This document shows, piece after piece, positions 19,738 through 29,179 of a stretch of DNA of 64,000 bases (positions within the stretch are counted from its first letter, which is position 1; each line of letters opens with the position of its first letter). The notes under the pieces were generated by a model. It did not search any database. It was not told where the DNA came from and worked only from the letters and a program-made list of their open reading frames with translations. The translations under genes were made by a program, and so were the position numbers. The DNA comes from Rhodobacteraceae bacterium F11138 (GTDB lineage: Bacteria; Pseudomonadota; Alphaproteobacteria; Rhodobacterales; Rhodobacteraceae). The stretch lies in the NCBI GenBank assembly GCA_016521575.1, contig JAEKDP010000002.1, positions 62,001 through 126,000 of the forward strand, read 5' to 3'.

Positions 19738-20628
19738 TCAGGCGGATTTCCAGCGTTTGTGAATCCAGAACCACTGACCCATATGCGCGCGGACCAGTTC
19801 TTCCAGATCATCGTTGATGGTCTGGGTCATGGTTTCGGGGTCGGAATGTTCGATCGGCGCGTGCATCTCGATGGCAAAGTTCAGCCCGTCCGGCTGGCGT
19901 ATCGCATATACCGGGATCAGCACGGCATTCTGTTTCAACGCCAGTTCCGCCGGCACTGTGGACGTGATCGCAGGCTGACCGAAGAAACTGAGCCGCTTGC
20001 CTTCCTGAACGTGCAGATCGCCGACAATGGCAATGATGCCACCGGCTTTCAGATGGCGCACCATTTCAATCATCCCGCGTCGGCCCTGTTCGAACATCGG
20101 TGTGCCGACATCGGACAGGCGGCGGATATAATGCGTGTTGAAATACGGGTTGGCCATGGGCCGATAAAGCGCACCCATTTCAAACCCCATCGAGATCAGC
20201 TTGGCGCGCGCCGCGTCGTAGTTTCCGAAATGCCCCGTCATAAGGATCACCGGCCTGCCCTGCGCGCGCGCCTCTTGCAATGCGGTCAGGCCCGGACCGC
20301 CGATTTCAGCCGCATGGGCCCGGCGCAGGAACGGCGCGCCCGCGTAAAGCTCGATCACGGCGCGTCCGGCATTGTCGGCGACCGCATGACAAAGCTGTTG
20401 GACTTGCGCATCGGAAAGCTCTGGGCAGGTCAGGGCCAGATTGTTGCGCACCCGCCTGTTGATCCCCGCCAACGGTCCCATGATCCGGGACACGAACCAG
20501 CCCATGACCGGCACCCGGGTGCGGTACGGGATCAGGCCGATGCCGCCGATCACCATGCGCAGCAACAGGTTGGCCGCGAAATATTTTGCGCGCTGGAGAC
20601 GCGAAAGTCTGGAAAAGTCTGCCGGCAT
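19738..20628 (-). CDS. Lysophospholipid/lipid A acyltransferase (LpxL/HtrB family)
   Basis: This 296-residue membrane-anchored acyltransferase has the HX4D catalytic motif GHFGNYDAAR near residue 131. Also typical are the RRMGMIE-like RRGMIEMVRHLKAGG, the GDLHVQEG block, and the C-terminal QWFWIHKRWK of LpxL proteins. It transfers a secondary acyl chain from acyl-ACP to lipid A or a related lipid at the inner membrane. The EamA gene lies 10 bp upstream on the same strand, so the two are probably cotranscribed. Confidence 0.92.
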   Translation of the reverse strand: MPADFSRLSRLQRAKYFAANLLLRMVIGGIGLIPYRTRVPVMGWFVSRIMGPLAGINRRVRNNLALTCPELSDAQVQQLCHAVADNAGRAVIELYAGAPFLRRAHAAEIGGPGLTALQEARAQGRPVILMTGHFGNYDAARAKLISMGFEMGALYRPMANPYFNTHYIRRLSDVGTPMFEQGRRGMIEMVRHLKAGGIIAIVGDLHVQEGKRLSFFGQPAITSTVPAELALKQNAVLIPVYAIRQPDGLNFAIEMHAPIEHSDPETMTQTINDDLEELVRAHMGQWFWIHKRWKSA

Positions 20629-20638
20629 TCAGTCGCTC

Positions 20639-21508
20639 TCAGCGGCGATAGGTTTCGCGGTGCCAGACATACAGGCCCGCTCCGGCGATCACAAGAGCAC
20701 CGGCGACGCTCCATGCATCGGGCAATTCGGCAAAAAACAGCCCGCCCCAACAGGCCGCAAAGATCAGCCCGGTATAGGAATACGGCGCCAGCATCGCCGC
20801 CTCGCCCAGACTGAACGCCCGGATCAAGGCCAGCTGCCCGCACGTCCCCAGCACCGAAATCAGCCCGATCAGCCCCCAGGCGGTCATGTCCGGTGTTTGC
20901 CACGCGAACGGCACCGCAAGGCTCAGCAGGACCATGCCCACCAGACCGGTATAAAACAGCGAGGTCCAGACATCTTCGCCCGGTCCCAACTTGCGCGTCA
21001 AAAGCGAATAGGACGAATAGCACACCGCCGCCGCCAACGGCAGCAGGGCCGCGGCCGAAAACACATCGCTGCCGGGACGAATCACGATCAGCGCCCCGAT
21101 CAGCGCCGCCAGGATACCCCCTATCCGGCGCGGGCCGAGCGACTCGCCCAGGAACAGCGCCGCGCCCAGGGTGGTCGATACCGGATTCATCGCCATCAGA
21201 GCAGCCGCATCCGGCAAGGGGATCAGCGTGATACCGGTAAAGAAAAACGCAGTGGCACACATCAGCAGGATGGAACGCAAGAATTGCAACCACGGGTGCC
21301 CGGTGCGCACCACGCTGCGCAGACGCGGCGCCACCAAAATCAGGACCAACACCATTTGTCCGGTATACCGGGCCCATAGTGTCGGCAATATTCCTACGCG
21401 CGGGGCCAGCGCCTTGGCGCAGGCATCCATCAGCGAAAAACAGAAGATCGCCAGAATCATCAACAGGATCGCACGGTTGCGCAATCTGGCGGCGGGCGCG
21501 TCAATCAC
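20639..21508 (-). CDS. DMT superfamily (EamA) transporter
   Basis: This membrane protein has 289 residues and about ten hydrophobic segments in two repeated EamA halves. The first half runs ILLMILAIFCFSLMDACAKA to ALIVIRPG and the second starts YSSYSLLTRKLG and ends LVIAGAGLYVWHRETYR. Family members export amino acids, nucleosides or other metabolites; the substrate is not evident. It is divergent from the CoxG-like gene. Confidence 0.93.
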   Translation of the reverse strand: MIDAPAARLRNRAILLMILAIFCFSLMDACAKALAPRVGILPTLWARYTGQMVLVLILVAPRLRSVVRTGHPWLQFLRSILLMCATAFFFTGITLIPLPDAAALMAMNPVSTTLGAALFLGESLGPRRIGGILAALIGALIVIRPGSDVFSAAALLPLAAAVCYSSYSLLTRKLGPGEDVWTSLFYTGLVGMVLLSLAVPFAWQTPDMTAWGLIGLISVLGTCGQLALIRAFSLGEAAMLAPYSYTGLIFAACWGGLFFAELPDAWSVAGALVIAGAGLYVWHRETYRR

Positions 21509-21712
21509 GGTCTGAACGCCACGGTCTGGGGTTTAATGCAGCGCGCCGGTGCCGGCACACGCAATGGAATTCTGTTCATCCTCCCGTGATAGGGTCCCTT
21601 GGCGTGCCTGTCCATCGCCACCGGCCACGCCGGGCGAAGACACAGACCGCTGCGCCATTGTCTGACAGACGACTTGCGCCTAACCTCTGGGAAAACCGAC
21701 GGAGGATACAAG

Positions 21713-22255
21713 ATGCAGATGACAGAGTCCCGAGAGATCGCCGCCCCCCGCGCCGATGTCTGGAACGCGCTGACCGACCCTGAGGTCCTGAAGGAATGCG
21801 TGCCGGGCTGTCAGGAGATGAGCGGCTCACCCGAGGACGGGCTGCAGGCCACGGTGGTCCAGAAAGTCGGCCCGGTGAAAGCGACCTTCAAGGGGGTCGT
21901 CACCTTTTCGGACATTGTCGAGGACGAAAGCCTGACCTTGCGCGGCGAAGGAAAAGGCGGCGCTGCGGGGTTTGCCAAGGGCGGGGCCAAGGTGACGCTG
22001 GCCGACAGCCAGACCGGCACGCTGCTATCTTATGAAGTCGACGCCAAAGTGGGCGGCAAGCTGGCCCAGCTGGGCAGCCGGATCATCGACGGGTTCGCCA
22101 AGAAGATGGCCGAACAGTTTTTCACCAATTTCCAGCAACAGGTCGAAGGCCCCGAAGACACGGCGGAACAGGACACATCAGAAACAGAAGCCACGGAGTC
22201 AAGCGACGCCCCCGAGAAGAAAAAGGGCTGGCAGCGGCTCAACCCCCTGGGCTGA
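21713..22255 (+). CDS. CoxG-like SRPBCC protein (carbon monoxide dehydrogenase subunit G family)
   Basis: A 180-residue protein with the CoxG hallmark MTESREIAAPRADVWNALTD and PEVLKECVPGCQEM, a START-like hydrophobic cavity fold. The C-terminal 40 residues are acidic and low complexity, ending EKKKGWQRLNPLG. The start at 21713 has GGAGG 7 bases upstream. CoxG anchors CO dehydrogenase to the membrane in Oligotropha, but no coxSML genes are present here, so this is an orphan whose role need not involve CO. Confidence 0.9.
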   Translation: MQMTESREIAAPRADVWNALTDPEVLKECVPGCQEMSGSPEDGLQATVVQKVGPVKATFKGVVTFSDIVEDESLTLRGEGKGGAAGFAKGGAKVTLADSQTGTLLSYEVDAKVGGKLAQLGSRIIDGFAKKMAEQFFTNFQQQVEGPEDTAEQDTSETEATESSDAPEKKKGWQRLNPLG

Positions 22256-22314
22256 AACGGCCAAAGCCCAAGGATTCCGCCCTTGTCGGCTCTGATCCAG
22301 GCCACCGCAGCGGC

Positions 22315-23241
22315 TCAGTCATAGGGCCAGACCCCCTGCCCCAGCGCTTCGATCGCCACTTCGATGCGCTCATAGCTGTCGCGCGCGCGCGAAACGCTGG
22401 TTCGAGCGCGCAGATACCCATGCACCAGGCCCGTTTCGCAGATCCAGCGCGCCTGCCCACCGGCGGCAGTGATCCGTTCGCAATACTCGCGCCCGTCATC
22501 GCACAAGGGGTCGCATTGCGCCGATACGACCACCGTGGGCGGCAGGTTCGAAAAATCAACGTCCTGCAGCGGCGCAAAGGTCGGATCACCCTTCGGTACC
22601 ACCCCGTTTGCAACGCGAAGCTCTGCACTCTGCAGGACCTGCGCGCGCTGCAACAAGGGCGCCTCAGCATGTTCGACATAGGACCCGGCGTTCACATCGC
22701 CGCCCAAACCGGGATAGATCAGTGTCTGACCCAGAATGCGATCCAGTCGTCCCCGCGCATGGTGGGCCACGGCAGCCGCCAGATTGCCACCGGCGCTGTC
22801 ACCGACCAACACCAGCGGTTCCCGATATTCCTTTTCTGCCCAACAGGTTGCGGTCCAGCTGTCCTGGAACGCGGCGGGATGTGGGTGTTCCGGTGCCAAT
22901 CGGTAATCCACCGAAACCACCCGATACCCGGTCTGCAGACACATATCGGCACAGATATCATCATGGCTGTCCAGACCGCCGACGACAAAACCGCCGCCAT
23001 GAAAATACATCACCGTCCGCGTCGGAGACCCGGCGGAATAGACCCGGACAGGCACACCGCTGGCCTGCATGTCCTGCACCTGCACCCCGGCCGGACGGGG
23101 CTGGCGGAAAACAGCGCACATGGCATCATATGCGGCCCTTTCCTCGGCCGGGCTGCGCAGGTCTGCATTGTCGGGATACACATCCTGCGTCCGATGGATG
23201 AAGGCCCAGGTTTCCCGGTCGATCAGTTTGTCATAGTTCAT
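22315..23241 (-). CDS. Alpha/beta hydrolase of the hormone-sensitive lipase family
   Basis: This 308-residue esterase-type hydrolase has the HSL oxyanion motif YFHGGGFVVGG and the nucleophile elbow GDSAGG. The expected acid and histidine appear as CDPLCDDG and ETGLVHGYL. The start MNYDKLIDRETW at 23241 has GGAG 6 bases upstream. It lies 31 bp downstream of an acyl-CoA synthetase gene and probably shares its transcript. An ester or acyl substrate linked to that ligase is a reasonable guess. Confidence 0.93.
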   Translation of the reverse strand: MNYDKLIDRETWAFIHRTQDVYPDNADLRSPAEERAAYDAMCAVFRQPRPAGVQVQDMQASGVPVRVYSAGSPTRTVMYFHGGGFVVGGLDSHDDICADMCLQTGYRVVSVDYRLAPEHPHPAAFQDSWTATCWAEKEYREPLVLVGDSAGGNLAAAVAHHARGRLDRILGQTLIYPGLGGDVNAGSYVEHAEAPLLQRAQVLQSAELRVANGVVPKGDPTFAPLQDVDFSNLPPTVVVSAQCDPLCDDGREYCERITAAGGQARWICETGLVHGYLRARTSVSRARDSYERIEVAIEALGQGVWPYD

Positions 23242-23272
23242 GCGCATCTCCGATCGGCAAAACCGCCCGGTG

Positions 23273-25162
23273 TCAGTCCGCCCATTCCCAGGCCTGTGTG
23301 AAATCGCCGAGAACCTTGGCGACATCGGCGTCTTTCGCCCCGTTGCGCTGCAGCCGCGCAACCAGCCCCCGTTTCTTGTCATCCATGACCGACGCCACCC
23401 GCGCCTGAATCCCGGCCTCTTGCAGCGCCGCGTCATAGACGCGGGTGATGGCCCGCTTACGCAGGTCCGGTTTGAACACCTTGCCTACGGCTGTCTTGGG
23501 CAGTTCATCCAGAATCTCGACATGTTTGGGCCGCGCGGCGCGTTCATGAACATGGATACCACAATACTTCACCAGCTCTTCCGCCGTCACGCTGGCACCA
23601 TCCACCAGTTCGACAAAGGCGCAGGGCAGTTCACCGGAATGCCGGTCCGGCTGTCCGATTGCGCCGGCGAACGCCACCGCCTCATGCCCCAGCAAGACCT
23701 CTTCGATCTCGGCCGGATCGATATTGTGCCCACCCCGGATGATCAGATCCTTGGCCCGCCCGGTGATCCAAAGGTATCCATCCGCATCGACGCGCCCCAG
23801 ATCCCCGGTGCGCAGGTACTTGTCATGATAGAACAGGTCCGCGTTCTTTTCGGTTTCGGTATAGGTGTGCCCGGCATAGACACCCGGGTTCGAGATACAG
23901 ATCTCGCCGATTTCGTCCTGCGCGGCCTCGACCGGGCCATCGGGTCCGCTCTTGTATATCCTGACATCGGAATACGGGAACGGAATCCCGATCGAACCCA
24001 CCTTCTTTTCACCGTCAACCGGGTTTCCCGACACCAGACAGGTTGCCTCGGTCAAACCATATCCTTCGATAATCGTGACGCCCGTGGCTTCTTCGAAACG
24101 GCGAAACAGTTCCAGAGGCAGCGGCGCGGATCCCGAAAACGCCTTCTTGATGGTCGAGATATCCGCATCCACCGGCCGCTGCATCGTAGCGGCAATCGCG
24201 GTTGGAACGGTCGCGATGAACGTGGTTTTCCACCGCTCGTTCAGTTTCCAGAAATTGTCGAACACGCCGTCGCCGCGATAGCCCTGCGGGGTCGGAAACA
24301 CCACATGACAGCCGCAATACACCGCCGCCATCAGCATCACATGACAGGCCATGACATGAAACAGCGGCAAGGGGCACATGATGGTGTCGTTTTCGGTCAG
24401 CAGCAACTCGCCGCCGACCCAACCATTATAGACCATGCCCGAATACTGATGCTGGGCCACCTTGGGCATGCCCGTTGTGCCGCCGGTGTGGAAATAGAAC
24501 GCGACCCGATCACCTTCGGAATCCGGGAAACTCAGCGTGGTGGGCTGTTTTGCCATCTCGGCGTTGAAATTCCTGTAATCCGCATGGGCCAGATGCTCGC
24601 GGTTCTCGAACTTGGGCCGGATCAGGGGAACGATCCAGCTTTTGGGGGGTGTCAGGTATCGGTTCAGATCAACCTCGAGCACGGTATCGACCTTGGGCGC
24701 ATGGCGCACCGCTTCGGCCACCTTTTGCGCCACATCGGTCTTTGGGAACGGCTTCAGAGTCACCACCACCTTGGCACCGGTTTCACGCAGAATGGACGCG
24801 ATCTGCTCAGGTTCAAGCAACGGGTTGATCGGGTTCACAATCCCGGCCACGGCCCCACCCAGCAACGCCAGAATGGTCTCGTTGCAATTGGGCAGAACAT
24901 ACGCCACCACGTCGTTTTCCCCCACCCCCAACGAGCGGAACAAATTCGCCGCCTGAACAACCTTGTCCTTCAAACCCGCCCAGTTCAGGGTTTCCGCCTT
25001 GTCCGTGGGTCCGGACAAAATCTGATAGCTGAACGCGTTGTAATCCGGATATTTTTCGGCCGTGCGTGACAGCATCTGATAGAGCGTCTTGGGAACCTCG
25101 CGGTTCTCCCATGGCATTTCATTCTCGATCGCATTGCGGTCCGCCATATTTGCGATGGTCAT
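23273..25162 (-). CDS. Acyl-CoA synthetase (AMP-forming)
   Basis: A 629-residue adenylate-forming ligase. The P-loop-like FHTGGTTGMPKVAQ, the EGYGLTEATC motif, the YLRTGDLGRVDADGYLWITGR hinge region and the C-terminal lysine region LPKTAVGKVFKPDLR are all present. It activates a carboxylic acid to acyl-AMP and then acyl-CoA. The start at 25162 follows GGGGAGGAGG; an ATG 14 codons earlier is less likely. The long N-terminal part and the unusual PINPLLEPEQI segment place it with the acyl-CoA synthetases annotated as PRK07529-like. Chain length is unknown. Confidence 0.93.
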   Translation of the reverse strand: MTIANMADRNAIENEMPWENREVPKTLYQMLSRTAEKYPDYNAFSYQILSGPTDKAETLNWAGLKDKVVQAANLFRSLGVGENDVVAYVLPNCNETILALLGGAVAGIVNPINPLLEPEQIASILRETGAKVVVTLKPFPKTDVAQKVAEAVRHAPKVDTVLEVDLNRYLTPPKSWIVPLIRPKFENREHLAHADYRNFNAEMAKQPTTLSFPDSEGDRVAFYFHTGGTTGMPKVAQHQYSGMVYNGWVGGELLLTENDTIMCPLPLFHVMACHVMLMAAVYCGCHVVFPTPQGYRGDGVFDNFWKLNERWKTTFIATVPTAIAATMQRPVDADISTIKKAFSGSAPLPLELFRRFEEATGVTIIEGYGLTEATCLVSGNPVDGEKKVGSIGIPFPYSDVRIYKSGPDGPVEAAQDEIGEICISNPGVYAGHTYTETEKNADLFYHDKYLRTGDLGRVDADGYLWITGRAKDLIIRGGHNIDPAEIEEVLLGHEAVAFAGAIGQPDRHSGELPCAFVELVDGASVTAEELVKYCGIHVHERAARPKHVEILDELPKTAVGKVFKPDLRKRAITRVYDAALQEAGIQARVASVMDDKKRGLVARLQRNGAKDADVAKVLGDFTQAWEWAD

Positions 25163-25352
25163 GATCGCCTCCTCCCCTGATATCCTGATTTGCAGGAACT
25201 GCACGCTGCAACTTTGTCCAAAATGGTCGCAAACGCCGTATCGCGCAAGCCATAGGGACCGTCACCCGCCGCCAAGCCGGAATGACGTTGCGCCAAACAT
25301 CCCTGTCCGGCACTCCTGCGGGGTATATTTGTCCACCGCACACGGGGATCGC

Positions 25353-25401
25353 GTGTTTTCCGGCGGAAAACACCAGGGGATGAAATGGCCCGGAACGGGC
25401 C
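25353..25401 (-). terminator. Two hairpins after the ABC exporter gene
   Basis: GGCCCG-GAA-CGGGCC (25387-25401) and GTGTTTTCC-GGC-GGAAAACAC (25353-25373, 9-bp stem) lie one after the other downstream of the ABC exporter stop, and upstream of the acyl-CoA synthetase start. Neither has a strong T-run. Together they probably end or process the exporter transcript. Confidence 0.5.
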
Positions 25402-25410
25402 GCCGTTGGA

Positions 25411-27219
25411 TTACTCCGCCGCGAGCCCGTCGGTGAACTGAAGCCGCGCAAGACGCGCATACAAGCCGCCCTGCGACACCAGCTGATCATGCGATCCCAT
25501 CGCCACGATGCGGCCCTGCTCCATGACCACGATGCGGTCGGCCTTCTTCACCGTCGCCAGCCTGTGTGCCACGATCAGGGTGGTGCGCCCGGCGCTCAGT
25601 TCATCCACCGCGCGCTGCACGGCGCGCTCGCTTTCCGCATCCAGCGCGCTGGTTGCTTCATCCAGCAACAGGACCGGCGCATCGCGCAGCATGGCGCGCG
25701 CAATCGCGATGCGTTGCTTCTGCCCTCCGGACAGCATGACACCCCGCTCGCCGACAAAACTGTCATACCCGTCCGGCAAGGCCTCAATAAAGTCATGTGC
25801 CGCCGCCGCCCGCGCCGCGGCCTCGACCTGGGTATCACTGGCCTGGGGATTGCCGAACCGGATGTTTTCGCGTGCAGACGCGGCAAAGATCACCGGATCC
25901 TGCGGCACCAACGCCATGTGTTTGCGAAATGCCGCTCGGGTCATGTCGCCCAGATCGACGCCATCCAGCAGAATGCGCCCCTGATCCGGGCAATAGAACC
26001 TCTGGATCAGTTGAATGATCGTGGTCTTGCCCGCCCCGGATGGGCCGACGAAAGCCACGGTTTCCCCCGGCGCGATATCCAGCGTCACGTCCTGCAGCGC
26101 CGCCGTTTCAGGTCTCGCCGGATAGCGGAACGACACGTCCCGGAACTGAATCTGTCCGCGCACCGGTTCCGGCAGCGCGGCGGGCTGTGCAGGCTCTCGG
26201 ACCGTGTCCACGCTCTGCAAAAGCTCGACCAGACGTTCGGTCGCCCCCGCGGCACGCTGCAGCTCGCCCCAGATTTCGGACAGGGCCGCCACCGATCCTG
26301 CCACCATCACCGAATAGATCACGAACTGGATCAGCGTGCCTTCGGTCATCACGCCCGTGCGCACATCCAGAGCCCCCATCCACAACACACCGACAACCCC
26401 GGTGAAGACCAGGAATATCACGATCACCGTCATCAAGGCCCGGGTGCGGATGCGCCGGCGCGACACTTCATACGCGGTTTCGGTCATCTCGGCGAATTGC
26501 GCCCGGCTGGCCACCTCGTGGGTAAAGGCCTGCACTGTTTGCACCGCGCCCAATGCTTCGGACGCATTGCCCGAACTGGCGGCGATCCAATCCTGATTCT
26601 CGCGGCTGATCACCCGCAGACGCCGTCCCAGCACCAGGATGGGCACCACCACCGCGGGCACGACCAACAGCACCATCCCTGTCAACTTGCCCGAGGTCAG
26701 CAGCATCAGCACCAGCCCGCCCAGAAAAATCAGGGCATTGCGCAGAGCGATCGAAATGGATGACCCCAGCACCGATTGAATGAGCGTCGTGTCCGCGGTG
26801 ATCCGGCTCAGAACCTCGCCGGTCATGATCTTCTCGAAGAATTCCGGGCTCATGCCAATCACCCGATCAAACACCGCAATCCGGATATCGGCAACCACCC
26901 GTTCGCCCAGCCGCGTGACCAGCGCATAGCGCAACCCGGTGCCCACGGCCAACAAGGCGGCAATGGCCAGGGCCGCCATGAAATACTGATCCAGGATCGC
27001 ACCGTCCTGCACGCGGAAATTGTCAACCACACGGCGCACCGCCAGCGGCAATGTCAACGACACGCAGGCCGTCAGCACCAAGGCCATCCCCGAGGCGACA
27101 ATCAATCCGCGATAGGGCGACATGAAAGGCCACAGCGCGCGCAGCCCGCCAACACGTTTGGATCGGGCGCGTTCGTCGCTGGCTCCGGGCACGGGGGGGG
27201 CGGTGTGATTTCGTGCCAT
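25411..27219 (-). CDS. ABC exporter with fused membrane and ATPase domains
   Basis: A 602-residue half-transporter. Six transmembrane helices (about residues 30-300) precede an ATPase domain with Walker A GPSGAGKTT, Q-loop ALVPQDPVIF, signature LSGGQKQRIAIARAM and Walker B VLLLDEATSALD. The start MARNHTAPPVPG at 27219 has AGGAG upstream. It works as a homodimer or with a partner in MsbA-like lipid, drug or peptide export; nothing nearby indicates the cargo. It is transcribed on the minus strand and is divergent from the unknown gene at 27431. Confidence 0.94.
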   Translation of the reverse strand: MARNHTAPPVPGASDERARSKRVGGLRALWPFMSPYRGLIVASGMALVLTACVSLTLPLAVRRVVDNFRVQDGAILDQYFMAALAIAALLAVGTGLRYALVTRLGERVVADIRIAVFDRVIGMSPEFFEKIMTGEVLSRITADTTLIQSVLGSSISIALRNALIFLGGLVLMLLTSGKLTGMVLLVVPAVVVPILVLGRRLRVISRENQDWIAASSGNASEALGAVQTVQAFTHEVASRAQFAEMTETAYEVSRRRIRTRALMTVIVIFLVFTGVVGVLWMGALDVRTGVMTEGTLIQFVIYSVMVAGSVAALSEIWGELQRAAGATERLVELLQSVDTVREPAQPAALPEPVRGQIQFRDVSFRYPARPETAALQDVTLDIAPGETVAFVGPSGAGKTTIIQLIQRFYCPDQGRILLDGVDLGDMTRAAFRKHMALVPQDPVIFAASARENIRFGNPQASDTQVEAAARAAAAHDFIEALPDGYDSFVGERGVMLSGGQKQRIAIARAMLRDAPVLLLDEATSALDAESERAVQRAVDELSAGRTTLIVAHRLATVKKADRIVVMEQGRIVAMGSHDQLVSQGGLYARLARLQFTDGLAAE

Positions 27220-27430
27220 TGCAGCTCCTTGCGTCCTGAGATGCCCACATTCGGGCACGCCATATCTGGCACCGCTTCATGGCTGCGCCGTCCGGCAGGG
27301 TCAAGCGACCTGTTGCCGCGCCCAACCACGATCCCCCCACAGACAAGCCATTTGACGCCCCCGCCGGGACAGGATAGCAAAAATCGATGCAAGAACAGCG
27401 AGAGTTACCGGCCCCGATGCAAGCATACCG

Positions 27431-28306
27431 ATGGAACTCATAGTTCATACAGGTGCGCATTGCACCGACGACGACCGCATTCTGAAAACCCTGCTGCGCA
27501 ACAAACAGGACTTTGCACGCCGTGGCGTCGCCGTTCCCGGCCCCGGCAAATACCGCGATCTTCTGGCGCATTCGTTTCGTGCCATGGAAACCTCGGAGCC
27601 AGCCGAAGACGCACGCGACGTCCTGCTGGATGCAATTCTGGACAATGAAACCGCCGAGCGGCTGATCCTGTCCAATGGCTTTTTCTTCGGCTCCAAGCGC
27701 CAGGCGCTGGTCGAAGGGCGGCTCTATCCGCACGCGCCGGCACGCATCGCGCATCTGGAGAAGCTGTTTCCCGATGACCGGCTTCATGTGTTCATGGCCC
27801 TGCGCAATCCGGCCGGGTTTCTGCCCGCTCTGCTGGGACCGACAACGCAACAGCAGATGTTCGACATCATGGGGCGGCAGGATCCCCGCCACCTGCGATG
27901 GTCCGAATTGCTGAACCGCATCCGCATGGCTGCCCCCAATGTGGCGCTGACCGTATGGTGCAATGAAGACACGCCACTGATCTGGGCCACGATCATCCGT
28001 CAGATGGCGGGGCTGGAGCCGGGCCGCAAGATCACCGGCGGGTTCGACCTGTTGGGCACGTTGATGACCGGCGAAGGCATGCAGCGATTTCGCGCCTATC
28101 TCCACAAGCACCCCAAACTGGACGAACCCCGCAAACGCGCCGTGATCGCCGCCTTCCTTGAGGAATATGCGCTGGAGGACCAGCTGGAAGAAGAACTGGA
28201 TCTGCCCGGATGGACCGATGAACTGGTGCAGGACCTGAGCGATACATATGACGCCGATGTCGCCCGCATCCAGACCTTGCCGGGTGTCACGGTGATTGCG
28301 CCTTGA
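27431..28306 (+). CDS. Conserved-looking protein of unknown function
   Basis: A 291-residue soluble protein starting MELIVHTGAHCTDDDRIL. Codon use and the lack of stops suit a real gene. The start VHTGAHCTDDDRILKTLLRN resembles the first beta strand and P-loop of sulfotransferase-like proteins (HIGAHKTGTT), but the Lys and Gly-Thr residues are missing. The middle (HVFMALRNPAGFLPALL) also recalls sulfotransferase folds. A degenerate member of that fold is possible. It lies 93 bp upstream of modA on the same strand. Confidence 0.8.
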   Translation: MELIVHTGAHCTDDDRILKTLLRNKQDFARRGVAVPGPGKYRDLLAHSFRAMETSEPAEDARDVLLDAILDNETAERLILSNGFFFGSKRQALVEGRLYPHAPARIAHLEKLFPDDRLHVFMALRNPAGFLPALLGPTTQQQMFDIMGRQDPRHLRWSELLNRIRMAAPNVALTVWCNEDTPLIWATIIRQMAGLEPGRKITGGFDLLGTLMTGEGMQRFRAYLHKHPKLDEPRKRAVIAAFLEEYALEDQLEEELDLPGWTDELVQDLSDTYDADVARIQTLPGVTVIAP

Positions 28307-28399
28307 CGGGCTGTTTCCCCCTGCGGCGGCAAATCCGCTTGCAACGCAACCGGGCGGCTTGCGATACCTGCCCCTGCTCGTGACGCGGAGACCCGGATC

Positions 28400-29179
28400 A
28401 TGCCTGTTTCATTGTACCGACGGATGATGGCGACGGTTCTGCTGGCCATCGGATTGTGGGCGGCGGGTCCGCCCCTGCACGCGCAACCGCCCGTCACCGT
28501 TTTCGCCGCCGCCAGCCTGAAAACCGCGCTGGACGAAATCGCGCAGGGCTACGACGGCGAAATCCGGCTCTCCTATGGGGGCAGTTCCACGCTGGCGCGA
28601 CAGATTCAGCAGGGCGCGCCAGCGCATGTCTATCTGTCGGCCAACCCGGGCTGGATGGATATGTTGGAGCAGGACGGGCTGATCGAGCCGGGCACGCGGA
28701 TCGATCTGTTGAACAACCGTCTGGTTCTGATCGCAGGCCCTGACACCGGCCCGGTGCCCGCCATGGAACCGGGGTTTGCCCTGGCCGATGCGCTGGGACA
28801 GGACCGTCTGGCCATGGCGCTGGTGGATGCGGTCCCGGCCGGGCTTTACGGGCGCGCGGCGCTGCAGTCCCTGGGCGTTTGGGACGACGTCCGCACCAAG
28901 GTCGCACAGGCCGACAATGTCCGTGCCGCCCTGATGCTGGTGGCCATGGCAGAGGCACCTCTGGGCATCGTCTATGCCACCGACGCGGCCGCCGATCCGC
29001 GGGTGCATATCGCAGGAACCTTTCCCGAAAACAGCCATCCGCCCATTGTATATCCCGCCGCCGCGATCAAGGGTCCGAACCAGAACGCAGCCCGGATATT
29101 TCTGAAGTATCTGCAGGGCGATGAGGCCCGCGCCATCTTTCAGCGCAACGGCTTTGGGCTGGCCGGGGACGGCACATGA
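28400..29179 (+). CDS. modA: Molybdate ABC transporter, periplasmic binding protein
   Basis: This 259-residue binding protein has a signal peptide (cut near LHAQ) and the ModA core VTVFAAASLKTALDEIA, followed by YGGSSTLARQIQQGAPAHVYLSA. The serines in the AAS and GGSS segments bind the oxyanion in this family. A Tup- or Wtp-type tungstate protein would have TTTS motifs, which are absent. The stop overlaps the modB start by 4 bp. Molybdenum taken up here would serve the Mo formate dehydrogenase encoded 22 kb away. Confidence 0.95.
   Translation: MPVSLYRRMMATVLLAIGLWAAGPPLHAQPPVTVFAAASLKTALDEIAQGYDGEIRLSYGGSSTLARQIQQGAPAHVYLSANPGWMDMLEQDGLIEPGTRIDLLNNRLVLIAGPDTGPVPAMEPGFALADALGQDRLAMALVDAVPAGLYGRAALQSLGVWDDVRTKVAQADNVRAALMLVAMAEAPLGIVYATDAAADPRVHIAGTFPENSHPPIVYPAAAIKGPNQNAARIFLKYLQGDEARAIFQRNGFGLAGDGT

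Noticed and set aside
23240-25069. 609-codon plus-strand frame across the acyl-CoA synthetase
   Set aside because: Opposite a gene with full adenylate-forming motifs; no recognisable domain.
28307-28399. Molybdenum-cofactor riboswitch or ModE box before modA
   Set aside because: The gap is only 93 bp and shows no complex fold or ModE-like palindrome.
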